Of a stretch of 64,000 bases of DNA, positions 54,770-64,000 are shown piece by piece. The position numbers and the translations under genes are program-made. The first letter of the stretch is position 1. Every line of letters starts with the position of its first letter. The notes beneath the pieces were generated by a model, which saw only the letters and a program-made list of their open reading frames with translations, was not told the DNA's origin and ran no database searches. The stretch is from assembly GCF_002149965.1 (NCBI RefSeq), contig NZ_MSQB01000002.1, positions 182,728 to 246,727 on the forward strand. The letters are read 5' to 3'. This DNA comes from Novosphingobium panipatense. Its GTDB lineage: Bacteria; Pseudomonadota; Alphaproteobacteria; Sphingomonadales; Sphingomonadaceae.

Positions 54770-56683
54770 CTACCGCATCGTCACGTAGCGGCCGGGTGCA
54801 TCCTCGATGACCTTGTCGCCGCGTCCGCCCGACCGACGCTTGCCGCGCGCGGGCACTTCATCGCCGCCGAGATCGCGAAGCCACTGCGCCCAGTGCGGCC
54901 ACCAGCTGCCCGGATGCTCCTTCGCCCCCTCGACGAATTCCTGCAAGGTGTCCGGCCGCCCCTCGTTCACCCAGTACTGATACTTGTTCGAGCTGGGCGG
55001 ATTGACCACGCCTGCGATGTGCCCCGATCCCGCCAGCAGGAAGGTCCAGGGCCCGGCGAGATAGTGCGTGAGCTTCCAGACGCTTTCCGGCGGCGCGATA
55101 TGGTCTTCGCGTCCGGCCTGGATGAAGATCGGCGCCGCAATGCGGTGAAGGTCGATCGGCACGCCGCAGGCCTGCATCGAATCCGCCACGACCAGCCGGT
55201 TGTCGCGGTAGAGATCGCGCAGGTAGTCGCGGTGCCAGCGCGCCGGAAGGTTGGTGACGTCGCCGTTCCAGTGCAGCAGGTCGAAGGCCGGATAGTCCTC
55301 GCCCTTGAGGTAGTTCTTCTCGACGTAGCTCCAGATCAGGTCGTTGCCGCGCAGGATGTTGAAGGTCGCGGCCAGGTATCGCCCGTCGAGGTAGCCTTCG
55401 GGCGAGAGCTTGCCGAGGGTCTCGATCTGCTGGTCGTCCACGAAGTTCTTGAGGTCGCCCGCATCCTCGAAATCGACTTGCGCGGTGAAGAAGGTGGCGC
55501 TCGCCACTTTCTCCGCCTCGCCCTTGCGTGCCAGCACCGCAAGCGTCGCCGCCAGCGTCGTTCCGGCCACGCAGTAGCCGATCGTGTGAACGGAAGGCAC
55601 GCCCAGCCTTTCGCGCACCACGTCGATCGCCTCGCCCTGCGCGGCAATGTAGTCGTCCCACACCAGATCCGCCATCGAGGCATCGGCGGACTTCCACGAG
55701 ACCATGAACACGGTGATCCCCTGCTCCACCGCCCAGCGCACGAAGCTCTTCTTGGCGTTGAGGTCGAGGATGTAGAACCGGTTGATCCAGGGCGGGAAGA
55801 TCAGCAGCGGCGTCTTCAGCACCTTGTCGGTGGTGGGGGTGTACTGGATCAGCTGGTAGAGCGGCGTTTCGAACACCACCTTGCCGGGCGTCACCGCGAT
55901 ATTCTCTCCCAGCACGAAAGCGCCGGGACGGGTATGGGTGAGCTGGCCCTTGCGCATGTCGTCGAGCATGTTCTCGAAGCCGCGCACAAGGCTTTCGCCC
56001 TTGCTGCGATTGGCCGCTTCCAGCGCGACGGGATTGGTCAACGGGAAGTTCGCCGGGCTCAGCGCATCGACCATAGCGCGGGTGGCGAACAAGAGCTGCG
56101 CCTTCCTGGCCGGTTCAAGACCCTCGGCCGCCTCGGCCATGCCCAGAAGTTCGGCCGAGAGCAGCAGGTAGACCTGGTGGAGCACGGCGAAGAAGGGCTG
56201 GCGGCGCCATTCGGGGTCGGCGAAACGCCGGTCGCGCAGCGGCAGTTGGGGCTCTCCATCCTGCACTTTCGCGCCTGCATTAGGACCGAGCCCATATTGC
56301 CCCAGCACGGCATTGATGAGCGCCGACACCCCGTTCCACAGCCGCTGCTGCACGTCCGGGCTGGCCAGCGGCAATTGCCGCAGGACGCCTTCGCCGGTGG
56401 CGATCCACTTGATCGGATCGGCATAGTGCGGCGGGCTGTCCTTGGCTTTGCCGAGCTGTTCGACCTGGTACTCGGTCCATATGGTGTGCATGCGGCTGGC
56501 GATCTGCGCCCACTGCACGGCGCTTTCCGCCTCCGGCGAACCTTCGGCCGGAACGAGCTGGCCGAACAGCCCGGTGATCTGCCCCAGGGCGTCCTCCATG
56601 GACTTGCCCATGGCGTTCCCCATGACCTTCTGGGCCTGACTGCGAAACAATTCGGCCATGCTATCGGTGGCATCGGTCGCCAT
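54770..56683 (-). CDS. phaC: Class I polyhydroxyalkanoate synthase
   Basis: Polymerises (R)-3-hydroxyacyl-CoA to PHA on granules. The 637-aa protein (ATG 56683) has the lipase-like box GYCVAG (near residue 372, nucleophile Cys; the last Gly-x-Cys-x-Gly pattern has Ala in the fourth position), LLIFPPWINRFYILDL, FMVSWKSADASMADLVWDDY with a conserved Asp, and GHIAGVVNPP with the catalytic His. Length fits class I. It is divergent from the AlaC-like gene with a 217-bp gap. phaA, phaB and phaR are not in the window. Confidence 0.93.
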   Translation of the reverse strand: MATDATDSMAELFRSQAQKVMGNAMGKSMEDALGQITGLFGQLVPAEGSPEAESAVQWAQIASRMHTIWTEYQVEQLGKAKDSPPHYADPIKWIATGEGVLRQLPLASPDVQQRLWNGVSALINAVLGQYGLGPNAGAKVQDGEPQLPLRDRRFADPEWRRQPFFAVLHQVYLLLSAELLGMAEAAEGLEPARKAQLLFATRAMVDALSPANFPLTNPVALEAANRSKGESLVRGFENMLDDMRKGQLTHTRPGAFVLGENIAVTPGKVVFETPLYQLIQYTPTTDKVLKTPLLIFPPWINRFYILDLNAKKSFVRWAVEQGITVFMVSWKSADASMADLVWDDYIAAQGEAIDVVRERLGVPSVHTIGYCVAGTTLAATLAVLARKGEAEKVASATFFTAQVDFEDAGDLKNFVDDQQIETLGKLSPEGYLDGRYLAATFNILRGNDLIWSYVEKNYLKGEDYPAFDLLHWNGDVTNLPARWHRDYLRDLYRDNRLVVADSMQACGVPIDLHRIAAPIFIQAGREDHIAPPESVWKLTHYLAGPWTFLLAGSGHIAGVVNPPSSNKYQYWVNEGRPDTLQEFVEGAKEHPGSWWPHWAQWLRDLGGDEVPARGKRRSGGRGDKVIEDAPGRYVTMR

Positions 56684-56779
56684 ATGCGCTGCAACTCCGG
56701 TGCATCTCGGGAGACCCGGACGAATCCCCTCGCCTGCTGTTCCTATCGACTGCCCGCGCGAACGCCAACCGGACAAAAG

Positions 56780-56831
56780 TTGCGCAATCCACCGTTTGCG
56801 ACTCTCACAATTGCGCATCGGCCATTTGCGC
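56780..56831. promoter_or_regulatory. Four regularly spaced TTGCG motifs between phaC and alaC-like
   Basis: TTGCG occurs at 56780, 56796, 56811 and 56826, always on the same strand with 15-16 bp spacing; three copies extend to TTGCGC. They lie 97-148 bp upstream of phaC and 70-121 bp upstream of the divergent aminotransferase. The array looks like a multi-site operator. Confidence 0.4.
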
Positions 56832-56900
56832 TCGGGCTTTATTCCCCTACAGGAACCCGCGCGGCAACTTCGCCGTGTGTTTTATGGATTCTCAGAGGTC

Positions 56901-58100
<1,200 letters not shown>

Positions 58101-58111
58101 ATTCAGGCTTG

Positions 58112-58147
58112 CAGGCGGGCGATGACAGGGTTTTCATAGCCCGCCTG
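58112..58147 (+). terminator. Hairpin terminator after the aminotransferase
   Basis: CAGGCGGGC (58112-58120) pairs perfectly with GCCCGCCTG (58139-58147) across an 18-nt loop, 12 bp past the stop. It is followed by TAAGAATTT rather than a clean T-run. Confidence 0.55.
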
Positions 58148-58232
58148 TAAGAATTTAGGTGTTGTCCCCTAGGGGCATTATCCCGGTATATAGGCCCTGT
58201 TTTCACCACTGACGGAACAGATTGGGGGGGGA

Positions 58233-58991
58233 ATGACCTATCTGGGAAAGAGTGAGTGCCACGCACCAAGGTTTCGATGGCTGGCACCCGACAAGATATC
58301 CGAACGACTTGACCTGCAGCGCTGCGGCTGGATCCTCGATCCCGAGGGCGTGCCTGCCACCAATTGCGTCGGCCTGATCGACGCCGCGAATCTCGACAGC
58401 GTCGGCTGGATGCAGGTGCTCTCCTGGCTCATGCCGGAAGCGCGCCGCTGCGTTCTCGTCGCAGGCGTCAGCGAAGCGCACGATCGCACCTCGCTCCTGC
58501 AGATCGGCTTCGGCGACGTCGTGACCGAACGGATCGAGATCGAGGAACTGGGCGCCCGCGCCAACCGCCTTGCGCAGTTCAACGAATGGCTGCCGCGCAC
58601 CCGCCGGGTCGGGCGGCTCACGCTGGACCTCTTGGCGCGCGAGGCTTTCGGGGACGGCAAGCCGCTCAATCTCAACCCGCGCGAATTCGCGCTGGTCTGG
58701 CGCCTGGCCGATTCGATCGACCAGTTCGTCAGCAAGCAGGCGCTGATCTACGACGTCTGGCGCATGGGTTTCGTGCCCGAGACGAACAGCGTAGCAGTCC
58801 ACATGTCGCGCCTGCGCCGCAAGCTGGCCTTCGTGGGGCTGGCCGGGATTATCGAGACCTCGCCCAGCGGCGGTTATCGCCTGCGCATGCCTGACGAGAC
58901 GGTCGCCCCGGAGCGCAGCGCCCCGACTCCGGCCCCAGCCCCGGCGCGTTCACTCGCCAAAGCCACGGGGCCTGCCACCCTCGCGCATTGA
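58233..58991 (+). CDS. Winged-helix regulator with degenerate receiver-like domain
   Basis: A 252-aa protein. The C-terminal half is an OmpR/PhoB-type winged helix (LTLDLLAREAFGDGKPLNLNPREFALVWRLADS, VHMSRLRRKLAFVGLAGIIET, GGYRLR). The N-terminal 100 residues have receiver-like spacing (LIDAANLDS at the phospho-Asp position, QIGFGDVVTERIEIEELGARA at the end), but the invariant Lys of the TKP motif is replaced by ER and no second acidic pair is clear. It is probably phosphorylation-independent. It has no cognate kinase nearby. A G8 run lies directly before the start codon. Confidence 0.7.
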   Translation: MTYLGKSECHAPRFRWLAPDKISERLDLQRCGWILDPEGVPATNCVGLIDAANLDSVGWMQVLSWLMPEARRCVLVAGVSEAHDRTSLLQIGFGDVVTERIEIEELGARANRLAQFNEWLPRTRRVGRLTLDLLAREAFGDGKPLNLNPREFALVWRLADSIDQFVSKQALIYDVWRMGFVPETNSVAVHMSRLRRKLAFVGLAGIIETSPSGGYRLRMPDETVAPERSAPTPAPAPARSLAKATGPATLAH

Positions 58992-59022
58992 CAGGCGTTC
59001 GGGGTCACCCGCCCTGCCCGCG

Positions 59023-59559
59023 TCAATCGCGCGCCGGGCGGGCGGCCTGAAGCGCCGCAAGGTCGCCGGGCGTGTTGACGTTGGCGATAGTCTCCGGGAT
59101 CTCCACCAGGCGCGCGCCGATCCGCTCGGCGAAACCGCGCATCGCATGGCGCTCGTCGCTGCGCAGCAGGTCTTCCAGCGCTTCCCATGCCGATGCGGGC
59201 CAGATGCCGATCACCGGCTGCTGGGCAAGACAGGCGGGCGCCGGTCCCAGCAGCGCGGGCAGATCGGGCGGCAGGGAAACCGCATCGACCCCGCAGCTCA
59301 GCACGAATTCGTAGTCTTCGTCGCGCGCGGCATGAAGCGCCGCCGCCAGCCCGCCCAGCGGCCCCATGCCCGGCCTCGGCCAGTCCGGCAGGGTGGGTGC
59401 AGGCGCGGTTTCCCGTCCGACCACGACGACTTTCTCGCTCCAGCCGGACAGCATGTCCACGGCAAGCGCGATCAGCGTATGGCCGCCGAATTCGGCCAGC
59501 GCCTTGTCGCTGCCGAAGCGGCTGGACAGTCCTCCGGCAAGAACGGCTCCGAGAATCAT
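59023..59559 (-). CDS. mobA: Molybdenum cofactor guanylyltransferase
   Basis: A 178-aa NTP-transferase that converts molybdopterin to its GMP dinucleotide form. The N-terminal signature GAVLAGGLSSRFGSDKALAEFGGHTLI, and PRPGMGPLGGLAAALHAA plus ETIANVNTPGDL, match MobA. ATG 59559. It stands alone, divergent from the RNB-domain gene; other Mo-cofactor genes are at 37.9-39.5 and 43.2 kb. Confidence 0.9.
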   Translation of the reverse strand: MILGAVLAGGLSSRFGSDKALAEFGGHTLIALAVDMLSGWSEKVVVVGRETAPAPTLPDWPRPGMGPLGGLAAALHAARDEDYEFVLSCGVDAVSLPPDLPALLGPAPACLAQQPVIGIWPASAWEALEDLLRSDERHAMRGFAERIGARLVEIPETIANVNTPGDLAALQAARPARD

Positions 59560-59692
59560 GCCTGCGTCCTTTCCGATCGCCGCGACGGGAATAAAGACCG
59601 TAATCTAGGCCCTTCTGGAAAATGCCCAAGCGGACTTTTCGTTGCCAAGCCCGCCCTTGCATTCCCATGCAACCTGGCCTCCAATCGCGTCG

Positions 59693-61093
59693 ATGAAGAC
59701 GCTCGTCGCACCCGATCGCCTGCTGGACCAGGGCCTTGCCCGCCTCCGCACCCGCTTCTCGATCCCTGACGGTTTTCCGGCCGAAGTGTCCAGCGCGGCA
59801 GAGCGTGCGGCCGCAAAGCGCCCGGATCGCCATGCCGATCGCACCGCCCTGCCCTTCATGACGCTGGACCCGGCCAGTTCCACCGACCTCGACCAGGCTT
59901 TCGCGATCGAGACGAGCGGCGCCGACAAGTTGCTCCACTATGCCATTGCCGATGTCGCCTGGTTCGTGGAGGACGGCGATCCGCTGGACCAGGAAGCATG
60001 GCGGCGTGGAACCACCACCTATCTGCCGGACGGCAAGGCCAGCCTCTACCCGCCCGCCCTCTCCGAAGGCGCCGCCAGCCTCCTCCCGGATGTGGACCGG
60101 CCCGCCATCGTCCTGACCGTCAGGATCGATCCGGGCGGTGAATCGCGGCTCGACGGCGTCGAACGCGCCCTCATCCGCAGCCGCGCCAAGCTCGCCTACG
60201 AAACCGTGCGCGACGACGATCTCCCCGACGGGTTTCTGGAGATATTCCGCCGGATCGAACGGGCAGAGGACAGGCGCGGCGCCCAGCGGGTCGATCCCCC
60301 GGAGCAGGTGGTGGAAAAAGACGATACCGGCGGCTTTTTCCTCGGGTTTCGGCCGCAATTGCCTTCGGAGCGCCGCAATGCGGCGCTGTCGCTGGCGGCC
60401 AATCTTGCCGTCGCGCAGGCCATGCTGGAAGCGGGAACCGGCCTGTTCCGCGTCATGGCCCTCCCCGACGCCAAGGCTGAAGAGCGCCTGCGCGCCAGTG
60501 CGCTGGCGCTGAAGCTGTCATGGCCGCCCGCCATGCCGCTCGCCCAGTTCCAGCGCCGGCTCGATCCGCGCAAGGCAGCCGACGCCGCCTTCATGCTCGC
60601 CATCCGCCGCTCCGGCTCGGGCGCGGGATATCGCCCTTATGACCCGGGCGCTTCCGAAACCGCCGACTTGCCCTGGCATGCGGCCGTGGCCGCCCCATAC
60701 GCCCATGCCACCGCCCCGCTGAGGCGCCTTGCCGACCGCTATGTGCTGCGAAGCGTGCTGGCCCTTGCCCAGGGCGAACCCGTACCGGAAGCCGTCCTGG
60801 ATGCCTTCCCAGAGCTTCCCCGCGTCATGGCCCGCGCCGCCTCGCGCGACGGGCAGGTCGACAGGTCGGTGATCGACCTGGCCGAAGCGACCATCCTGCA
60901 CGGCCGGGAAGGCGCCACGTTCCGCGCCGTCGTCACCGATATCAGGGAAAGCAAGGCACAGGTGCAGCTCAAGGACCTGCCCGTCATCGCCACCGTTTCC
61001 GCGCCCCAGGCCTTTCCCGGCTGCCCGGTAACACTCCGCCTGCTGCGCGCGGATCCGCTGGAAGGCGCCCTGTCGTTCGAACTTGTCGATTAA
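59693..61093 (+). CDS. RNB-domain (RNase II/R family) ribonuclease
   Basis: A 466-aa exoribonuclease-like protein. The RNB catalytic block FMTLDPASSTDLDQAFAIE (near residue 56, Asp cluster) is followed by HYAIADVAWFVEDGDPLDQEA, LPDGKASLYPPALSEGAASL and ATAPLRRLADRYV (conserved Arg). It is much shorter than RNase R or II: there is no clear N-terminal cold-shock domain and only a short C-terminal OB-like segment (FRAVVTDIRESKAQVQLKDL). It may be a specialised relative. The tRNA-Cys gene follows 72 bp downstream. Confidence 0.83.
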   Translation: MKTLVAPDRLLDQGLARLRTRFSIPDGFPAEVSSAAERAAAKRPDRHADRTALPFMTLDPASSTDLDQAFAIETSGADKLLHYAIADVAWFVEDGDPLDQEAWRRGTTTYLPDGKASLYPPALSEGAASLLPDVDRPAIVLTVRIDPGGESRLDGVERALIRSRAKLAYETVRDDDLPDGFLEIFRRIERAEDRRGAQRVDPPEQVVEKDDTGGFFLGFRPQLPSERRNAALSLAANLAVAQAMLEAGTGLFRVMALPDAKAEERLRASALALKLSWPPAMPLAQFQRRLDPRKAADAAFMLAIRRSGSGAGYRPYDPGASETADLPWHAAVAAPYAHATAPLRRLADRYVLRSVLALAQGEPVPEAVLDAFPELPRVMARAASRDGQVDRSVIDLAEATILHGREGATFRAVVTDIRESKAQVQLKDLPVIATVSAPQAFPGCPVTLRLLRADPLEGALSFELVD

Positions 61094-61165
61094 ATTCGCC
61101 GGAACCGAAAATGGGCGTTGCACTACCCGCCATCCATTGTTAGGGGCGCGGTTCTCCACACGGAT

Positions 61166-61239
61166 GGCCCGATGGCGGAGTGGTGACGCAGAGGACTGCA
61201 AATCCTTGCACGCCGGTTCGATTCCGGCTCGGGCCTCCA
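61166..61239 (+). tRNA. tRNA-Cys (GCA)
   Basis: A 74-nt tRNA with genomically encoded CCA. Acceptor stem GGCCCGA (61166-61172) pairs with TCGGGCC (61229-61235), followed by discriminator T and CCA. The anticodon loop ACTGCAAAT gives anticodon GCA, and the T-loop GGTTCGATTCC is present. U73 is the expected identity base for Cys. Confidence 0.96.
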
Positions 61240-61264
61240 TCTTCCTTCAGATCCGCTCCTGTCA

Positions 61265-61283
61265 CGCCGCGCTAACCGCGGCG
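61265..61283 (+). terminator. GC-rich hairpin after tRNA-Cys
   Basis: CGCCGCG (61265-61271) pairs with CGCGGCG (61277-61283) across a 5-nt loop, 26 bp past the tRNA. No T-run follows, so it is only a possible terminator or processing structure. Confidence 0.35.
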
Positions 61284-61434
61284 GCTGTAGTGCTGCGCAA
61301 GGTCTGCGGAAGGCCGTTCGGCTTCCCGAGCCATTTCGCGAAGTTAATCGACAATAACTCCATCTTAATGATCTTCGTTACGCTTCTTTAGCGCTCGGTC
61401 GATAATCTGCATTCTTCGACGAAGCAGGGTGCGG

Positions 61435-62723
61435 ATGCAGAAGTTCGATAGTATACTTTCTCCGAAGAGAGCGATGACGGGTGCGCGGCGCCGGTTTCTT
61501 CATCTCGTGCAACTTTTCTGCGCGGGATGTGCGGTATCCAGTGTTTTCGCGGAGGGCCTTCCCGCGCGTATTCTTGCGGGACTGGCGGCGATGAGCGCCC
61601 TGGTCACGCTCGGCGTGGGCATCCGTTACGGTCGCCGGGCGCTGGCGGAACTCGACGGCCATATGGCCCTCGTGGCCGAGGCCGGCGCGGCGCGCGCGCA
61701 AGTCGAGGAGCTTTTCGCGATGACCGACATGCTCCAGGCCGCCGACGACCACGAGGATGCCGGGGCCGTGCTGATGGCCAGCGCCGCGCGCCTGCTGCCG
61801 GACCTCGACGGCGCGCTCTACGTGTTCAACAATTCGCGCGACCGGCTGGATCTGGCGCGGTCCTGGAGCGCGCGGGACGGCTTCGCGCCGCCGCCCGCCC
61901 TGTTCCCGAAAGCTGCTGGGCGCTCAAGCGCGGCAAGCCGCACGTCAACGACAGGCGCGGCGGATCGCTGTGCTGCCAGCACACGATCGGAGAGGCCTCG
62001 ACCATCGAAGTGCCGATGATGGCGCGGGGCCAGGTGTTCGGCCTGCTCGTGCTGGCCTGCGAAAGTGCCGATGCCCATGACCGTCTTCAGGACGTCACCC
62101 GGATTGCCCGCGCGCTGGCCGATTCGATGTCTCTGGCGCTCTCCAACATCGCGCTGCGCGAGAAGCTGCGCACCCAGTCGCTGCGCGATCCGCTGACCGG
62201 GCTCTACAACCGGCGCTACATGGAAGATGCGCTGGAGCGCTATATCAACCTGGCGCAGCGCACCGGCACGCCGATCTCCGTGCTGATGATCGACCTCGAC
62301 AATTTCAAGCGGCTGAACGACGACCACGGCCATGCCAAGGGCGATGCCGTGCTGCGCGACGTGGCCGGGCAGCTCGTGGGAACCCTGCGCCCCTCCGACG
62401 TGATCGCGCGCTACGGCGGCGAGGAACTGCTGGTGATCATGCCCAAGTGCAGCCTTGGCGATGCTGCCGCCAAGGCCGAACTGCTGCGCCAGCGTATCGA
62501 GGCGCTTTCGGCGGCGCACGGCGCTCAGGTAAGCGCGTCCTTCGGCATCGCCACGGTCCCCGAGACCGCCACCGGCGCCGGAGACGTGGTGACGATGGCC
62601 GACAGCGCGCTCTATGCGGCCAAACAGAGCGGCAAGAACCGCGTCGTCACCGCACCGCGCCGTGCGGCACGCGGCGAAAATGCCAGGGAGAGCGGCACGC
62701 CCCTGCTGACGGCTGCGGGCTGA
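61435..62723 (+). pseudogene. GAF-GGDEF diguanylate cyclase with a single-base frameshift
   Basis: The first part (ATG 61435) encodes two hydrophobic segments, a helix and the start of a GAF domain, ending DGFAPPPALFPK; the rest of the GAF domain (ESCWALKRGKPHVND onward) and an intact GGDEF domain (DPLTGLYNRRYMEDAL, VLMIDLDNFKRLNDDHGHAKGD, RYGGEELLVIMP) continue in the next frame to TGA 62723. The break is near 61905-61907, consistent with loss of one base in a short T/C run. With one base restored the product would be about 430 aa and should synthesise c-di-GMP. It may be a true mutation or a sequencing error. Confidence 0.8.
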
Positions 62724-62769
62724 CCCTGGGCAGGCTGACAGGCAGCATCATTGCCATGACCATAAAAAA

Positions 62770-62791
62770 GGGGCCGCATCGCTGCGGCCCC
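62770..62791. terminator. Bidirectional intrinsic terminator
   Basis: GGGGCCGCA (62770-62778) pairs perfectly with TGCGGCCCC (62783-62791) around TCGC, with an A-run before and TTCTTC after. It lies between the convergent GGDEF gene and pnp. Confidence 0.75.
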
Positions 62792-62864
62792 TTCTTCGTT
62801 TCGGGTTCTGGAGAACCGATCGCCAGGCGATCGGTCTTCCTTCAGGCCGCTGATCGCTACGCGA

Positions 62865-64000
62865 TCAGTCTTCCTTCAGGAACGCCGGCATGTGGTCGGG
62901 ATCACCGCCACCGTTGTCGCCGCCGCGCGGGCCACGGGGACCGCGATCTCCACGGGGACCACGATCGTTGCCGCCACGGCCGCCATCACGACGCGGACCG
63001 CGACGGTCGCCGCCGCGATCTTCGCGGGGACCACGATCGCCGCGCGGTTCGCGCGGTTCGCGGGCCGGACGGGTGTCTTCCAGCTCGGCGCCGGTTTCCT
63101 GGTCGACGACGCGCATCGACAGGCGAACCTTGCCGCGCGGATCGATCTCGAGGACCTTGACCTTAACTTCCTGGCCTTCCTTGACGACATCGGTCGGCTT
63201 TTCGACGCGCTCGTTCTTCATTTCGGAGACGTGGACGAGGCCGTCCTTGCCACCCATGAAGTTCACGAAGGCACCGAAGTCGACGATGTTGACGACCTTG
63301 CCGGTGTAGATCTTGCCGACTTCCGCTTCCTCGACGATGCCGAGGATCCACTTCTTGGCGGCTTCGATCTGGTTCACGTCCGAGGACGAGATCTTGATCA
63401 CGCCTTCGTCGTCGATGTCGACCTTGGCGCCGGTTTCGGCCACGATCTCGCGGATCACCTTGCCGCCGGTGCCGATGACGTCACGGATCTTCGACTTGTC
63501 GATCTGGATCGTCTCGATGCGCGGTGCGTGGGCCGAAAGTTCGGTACGGGCCGAACCCAGGGCCTTGTTCATCTCACCCAGGATGTGCGCGCGGCCGGCC
63601 TTCGCCTGCTCCAGCGCCTTGCCCATGATTTCCTTGGTGATGCCGGCGATCTTGATGTCCATCTGCATCGTGGTGATGCCGAGTTCGGTGCCAGCCACCT
63701 TGAAGTCCATGTCGCCGAGGTGATCCTCGTCGCCCAGGATGTCCGAGAGGACCGCGAACTCGTCGCCTTCCAGGATCAGGCCCATGGCGATGCCCGAAAC
63801 CGGACGGGCCAGCGGCACGCCGGCGTCCATCATCGAAAGGCAGCCGCCGCAGATCGTCGCCATCGAGGACGAGCCGTTGGACTCGGTGATGTCCGACAGG
63901 ATGCGGATGGTGTAGGGGAAGTCTTCCTTGGCGGGCAGCACCGGGTGCAGCGCACGCCATGCCAGCTTGCCGTGGCCGATCTCGCGACGGCCCGGGGCGC
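62865..64000 (-). CDS. pnp: Polyribonucleotide nucleotidyltransferase (PNPase), C-terminal part
   Basis: The 3' part of pnp; the frame is still open at the window end, so the N-terminal half lies outside. Visible are the second RNase PH domain ([45 protein letters not shown]), the KH domain ([13 protein letters not shown]) and the S1 domain ([28 protein letters not shown]). The last about 60 residues are an Arg/Gly/Asp-rich tail before [10 protein letters not shown], longer than usual. Two similar hairpins follow the stop (62818-62862). Confidence 0.94.
   Translation of the reverse strand, partial: APGRREIGHGKLAWRALHPVLPAKEDFPYTIRILSDITESNGSSSMATICGGCLSMMDAGVPLARPVSGIAMGLILEGDEFAVLSDILGDEDHLGDMDFKVAGTELGITTMQMDIKIAGITKEIMGKALEQAKAGRAHILGEMNKALGSARTELSAHAPRIETIQIDKSKIRDVIGTGGKVIREIVAETGAKVDIDDEGVIKISSSDVNQIEAAKKWILGIVEEAEVGKIYTGKVVNIVDFGAFVNFMGGKDGLVHVSEMKNERVEKPTDVVKEGQEVKVKVLEIDPRGKVRLSMRVVDQETGAELEDTRPAREPREPRGDRGPREDRGGDRRGPRRDGGRGGNDRGPRGDRGPRGPRGGDNGGGDPDHMPAFLKED

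Overview
The window is a 64 kb chromosomal segment of an alphaproteobacterium, most likely a sphingomonad close to Novosphingobium or Sphingobium. The grounds are high GC, the family signatures of the proteins (DUF1465, RodZ-like HTH, PtsP, short TilS, class I PHA synthase with phasin, XdhC/MocA genes, TonB receptor), frequent GTG/TTG starts and extensive ATGA/GTGA stop-start overlaps. This genus call is inference from protein similarity by eye. I see no prophage, insertion sequence, CRISPR array or rRNA. One tRNA (Cys, GCA) is present.

Layout. 0.2-3.7 kb: an HscC-type Hsp70 overlapping a membrane-anchored J-like partner. 3.7-12.3 kb (minus strand): two translationally coupled flavoprotein oxidoreductases, an HSL-type esterase, a MocR/PdxR-like regulator, TilS, CpoB/YbgF and a RodZ-like protein. 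12.5-19.6 kb: two DUF465 small proteins, PtsP (enzyme I of the nitrogen PTS), DUF1465 protein, an MBL-fold hydrolase, a membrane protein, NadA and a cold-shock protein. 19.8-22.3 kb (minus): a 49-aa small gene after infA, RluE-like pseudouridine synthase, TerC and another DUF465-like protein. 22.5-25.3 kb: an operon of SPFH protein, ribbon-helix-helix protein and 4-TM protein behind a palindromic site, then a beta-helix protein. 25.3-34.8 kb (minus): RibA with a degenerate RibB domain, XthA, LolA, L33, PPK2, UppP, M13 peptidase and an MsbA-like ABC exporter.

35.0-44.9 kb: PHA depolymerase, YkuD_2 protein, a coupled TetR-XdhC-MocA operon with a perfect operator-like repeat, AlgH, FAA hydrolase, TonB receptor, an orphan [2Fe-2S] molybdenum-hydroxylase small subunit coupled to ArsC, and a methyltransferase-like protein. 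45-52.5 kb: membrane protein, LipB with a coupled lipoprotein, a GNAT-like protein, fatty acid desaturase, LptF/LptG and an unknown protein. 52.5-58.1 kb: ClpS, a phasin with a long histone-like N-terminus, PHA synthase and an AlaC-type aminotransferase. 58.2-64 kb: an atypical winged-helix regulator, MobA, an RNB-domain ribonuclease, tRNA-Cys, a frameshifted GAF-GGDEF diguanylate cyclase and the 3' part of pnp with an Arg/Gly-rich tail.

Themes. Polyhydroxyalkanoate synthesis, granule coating and mobilisation appear in two places (phaZ at 35 kb, phasin/phaC at 53-57 kb). Molybdenum-cofactor enzyme maturation appears in three places (XdhC/MocA, the 2Fe-2S subunit, MobA). Envelope biogenesis is well represented (LptFG, LolA, UppP, CpoB, RodZ, MsbA-like). 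The least explained items are the SPFH-RHH-membrane operon, a three-hairpin intergenic element at 40.2 kb, a 144-bp inverted repeat at 27.4 kb, a structured leader at 22.35 kb and a regularly spaced TTGCG array between phaC and the aminotransferase.
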